DNA of 34,711 nucleotides from positions 1 through 34,711 of the forward strand of contig WBXJ01000004.1 of NCBI GenBank assembly GCA_008933045.1. The letters are read 5' to 3'. Each line of letters starts with the position of its first letter. The first letter of the stretch is position 1. The notes under the pieces were generated by a model. That model ran no database searches. It was not told the origin of the DNA and saw only the letters and a list, made by a program, of their open reading frames with translations. The DNA comes from Verrucomicrobiota bacterium. Lineage in GTDB: Bacteria; Verrucomicrobiota; Verrucomicrobiia; Limisphaerales; SXQI01. Positions 33,115 through 34,711 of this stretch are shown here, one piece after another. A program made the position numbers and the translations under genes.

Positions 33115-33153
33115 TCGCCTTCTTGAACTTTTCCGCGTGGGAATATTTGAACC

Positions 33154-34711
33154 TTACTTTGTAACATGACGTATGCAATAGAAATATTGTGAATTTCCGG
33201 GATCCACTTCGACGGTCCAACGCCAGACGTTTTCGACTGCTGTCGAGGTGGGAGGGATTTCACTTCGATGCCATGGACCCGTCACTGTGGGGGCGATCCA
33301 CAATTCAGCAGTAACCGAGTGTTGCACTGTAGCCTCGATGATGACTTGGGTGGGAGAACGTTGCGCGATTGCGGTCGCACTGATCGCGCTTGTTGGCAGG
33401 GAGAAAAGTGCGATATCTGGAGTGGGTCGAATCGTGAGACCCGAGAGGTTGAGTAATTTGAGCGCGGTCAAAAATGTGGTGATGTGCGACCGTGCCATCG
33501 CTTCGTCGGCGATGCCAACTCGTTGATCACGGTTGATATCCCATCGCGAATTCAACAGAGCAGGAGACAAAAAGGTCGCCGGATGCGCACGAATCGCGGC
33601 TTGATCTGCAATTGAAACTTGCGCATTCGCCGTGGAGTTGCCGGTGTCTCCGATGGCGTTGCCGAAGAAGAATTGATCCTCAACTCGTAAACCGGTCGCA
33701 GGTGAAGCAAGTGTCGAGATGCCAATCCATATATTTGTAAGGGTGTTATCTGGCCAAATGAGAGTTACTCGCGTTGAACCACCCACGCCTGCTCCAACAC
33801 GTGCGGTGACGCTCGCCAGGGCAGGGGCTGAGGGCCAAGCGATGGGAATATTATCATTACCCATGACTATTCTAAAATCAGCCGCCGTGATGGCATTAGG
33901 ATTAGCCACACCAGCCAGATCCACGATGATCCCATTAATACCCTTGGAATAGGACGTGTAGTTAGTGAAGGTCGCAACGCCCCCCAGCCTCAGAGGTGCT
34001 TTGTCCGTGGCGATCGCCTTATCATCCTGAGCATTGGCTGCTGCGTTATTTCCGTCCCAAGCGGAATTATTGTAAAAAATCCCACGCCCAACAACGGTTG
34101 CAAATACTGCGAAATTGATTACCACCGGCGTAGCCGCAACGTAATTCACATCTCCACCTTGCGTTGCTGTCACGATCACCGTTCCTGCTCCTGTTAATGT
34201 CAGCGTATTCCCAACAATCGTTGCTGGGCCGCTCGTCACGCTGAACGCAACCTCTAACCCAGAGCTTGCGCTCCCGCTCAACGTAATTGTGTTCGTCGAA
34301 TAGATCGTGTCCGCAATCGCTGCGAATGTGATCGTCTGTGCCGCTTTTCCTACCCCGAACGTTCTCGTCACAGACGTCGCAGCAACGTAATTCACATCTC
34401 CACCTTGCGTTGCTGTCACGATCACCGTTCCTGCTCCAGTTAATGTCAGCGTATTCCCAACAATCGTTGCTGCGCCACTCGTCACGCTGAATGCCACCTC
34501 TAACCCAGAGCTTGCGCTCCCGCTCAAGGTGATTGTGTTCGTCGAATAGATCGTGTCCACAATCGCAGCAAATGTGATCGTCTGCGACGCTTTTCCTACC
34601 GCGAACGTTTTGGTCACAGACGTGGCAGCAACATAATTCACATCTCCACCTTGCGTTGCTGTCACGATCACCGTTCCTGCTCCAGTTAATGTCAGCGTAT
34701 TCCCAACAATC
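33154..34711 (-). CDS. Large repeat protein with dockerin-like C-terminus (5' end outside window)
   Basis: The reading frame is open to the right edge, so the N-terminus is missing; the visible 518 residues are the C-terminal part. The right end consists of Ig/MBG-like repeats of 82 residues with Gln-Thr-Ile-Thr-Phe, Ser-Gly-Ser-Ala-Ser-Ser-Gly-Leu and Val-Ile-Val-Thr-Ala-Thr-Gln motifs. Next comes a beta-rich region with Arg-Gly-Ile-Phe-Tyr-Asn-Asn-Ser-Ala-Trp-Asp-Gly. A dockerin-like pair follows: Asp-Thr-Gly-Asn-Ser leading to Ile-Ala-Asp, then Asp-Ile-Asn-Arg-Asp-Gln-Arg-Val-Gly-Ile-Ala-Asp, an EF-hand calcium loop with D-x-N-x-D and D at 12. The end is a beta-domain of about 70 residues. 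This is probably a cell-surface or secreted adhesion or polymer-binding protein. An internal GTG at 34671 is not the true start. Confidence 0.88.
   Translation of the reverse strand, partial: IVGNTLTLTGAGTVIVTATQGGDVNYVAATSVTKTFAVGKASQTITFAAIVDTIYSTNTITLSGSASSGLEVAFSVTSGAATIVGNTLTLTGAGTVIVTATQGGDVNYVAATSVTRTFGVGKAAQTITFAAIADTIYSTNTITLSGSASSGLEVAFSVTSGPATIVGNTLTLTGAGTVIVTATQGGDVNYVAATPVVINFAVFATVVGRGIFYNNSAWDGNNAAANAQDDKAIATDKAPLRLGGVATFTNYTSYSKGINGIIVDLAGVANPNAITAADFRIVMGNDNIPIAWPSAPALASVTARVGAGVGGSTRVTLIWPDNTLTNIWIGISTLASPATGLRVEDQFFFGNAIGDTGNSTANAQVSIADQAAIRAHPATFLSPALLNSRWDINRDQRVGIADEAMARSHITTFLTALKLLNLSGLTIRPTPDIALFSLPTSAISATAIAQRSPTQVIIEATVQHSVTAELWIAPTVTGPWHRSEIPPTSTAVENVWRWTVEVDPGNSQYFYCIRHVTK
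34136..34711. repeat. 246-bp tandem repeats coding for Ig-like domains
   Basis: Two full units (34136-34381 and 34382-34627) and a partial third (34628-34711, cut by the window edge) repeat with a period of exactly 246 bases (82 codons, in frame). They differ only at scattered positions. The array continues off the edge. Confidence 0.93.

Noticed and set aside
34136..34711. Possible CRISPR or noncoding satellite array
   Set aside because: The 246-bp units are contiguous, in frame and encode Ig-like domains, with no spacer structure.

Overview
This window looks like a piece of a Verrucomicrobiota chromosome, or of a close PVC-superphylum relative. The reasons are the families present: Planctomycete/Verrucomicrobium-type cytochrome domains (PSCyt1, DUF1549/DUF1553, DUF1587/1592/1588/1585, and the Pirellula/Verrucomicrobium heme-binding domain), their partners DUF1501 and DUF1552, ThuA and DUF1080 domains, an H-X9-DG prepilin-type protein and a PEP-CTERM protein. 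Most genes have no recognisable Shine-Dalgarno sequence, and GTG and TTG starts occur. Calls rest on motif recognition by eye; no database search was run.

Layout. 1-1700 is a translation block: the 3' end of rpsB, a strong intergenic hairpin, tsf, and tRNA-Ala(CGC). 1701-7195 is a forward run: a 1047-aa exported di-cytochrome protein (PSCyt1-DUF1549-DUF1553), its Tat-exported DUF1501 partner, and a DUF3445 heme-dependent oxidative N-demethylase-like protein. 7221-11487 is on the minus strand: an AlkA-like glycosylase overlapping hflX, a DUF2017-like gene overlapping clpS, a clear intrinsic terminator, and a secreted ThuA-DUF1080 protein. An MFS transporter (plus) and glnS (minus) converge around 13.3-15.5 kb.

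15.5-20.9 kb holds the most interesting region. It is a tightly overlapping three-gene operon (DUF1587/1592-type cytochrome, Tat-exported DUF1552, secreted ankyrin-repeat protein), preceded by a frameshifted remnant of a second ankyrin gene that matches the 3' end of the operon's own ankyrin gene. This suggests a former tandem copy of the cluster that collapsed or decayed. The first two operon genes have good Shine-Dalgarno sequences, unlike their neighbours.

20.9-28.7 kb is on the minus strand: a multi-pass membrane protein, biosynthetic arginine decarboxylase (speA), and a 1678-aa secreted protein carrying ThuA domains at both ends around a dehydrogenase-like propeller, helical repeats and a c-type heme domain. 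An Mrr-like type IV restriction endonuclease lies divergent from tRNA-Gly(GCC). The right end (30.0-34.7 kb, all minus) is an extracellular set: a prepilin-like H-X9-DG protein, a subtilisin-like protease, a PEP-CTERM protein, and a truncated protein with near-identical 246-bp Ig-like repeats followed by a dockerin-like calcium-binding pair.

Taken together, the accessory genes suggest export and extracellular breakdown of polymers coupled to periplasmic c-type cytochromes. The substrates cannot be read from the sequence. No CRISPR array, insertion sequence or prophage was seen.
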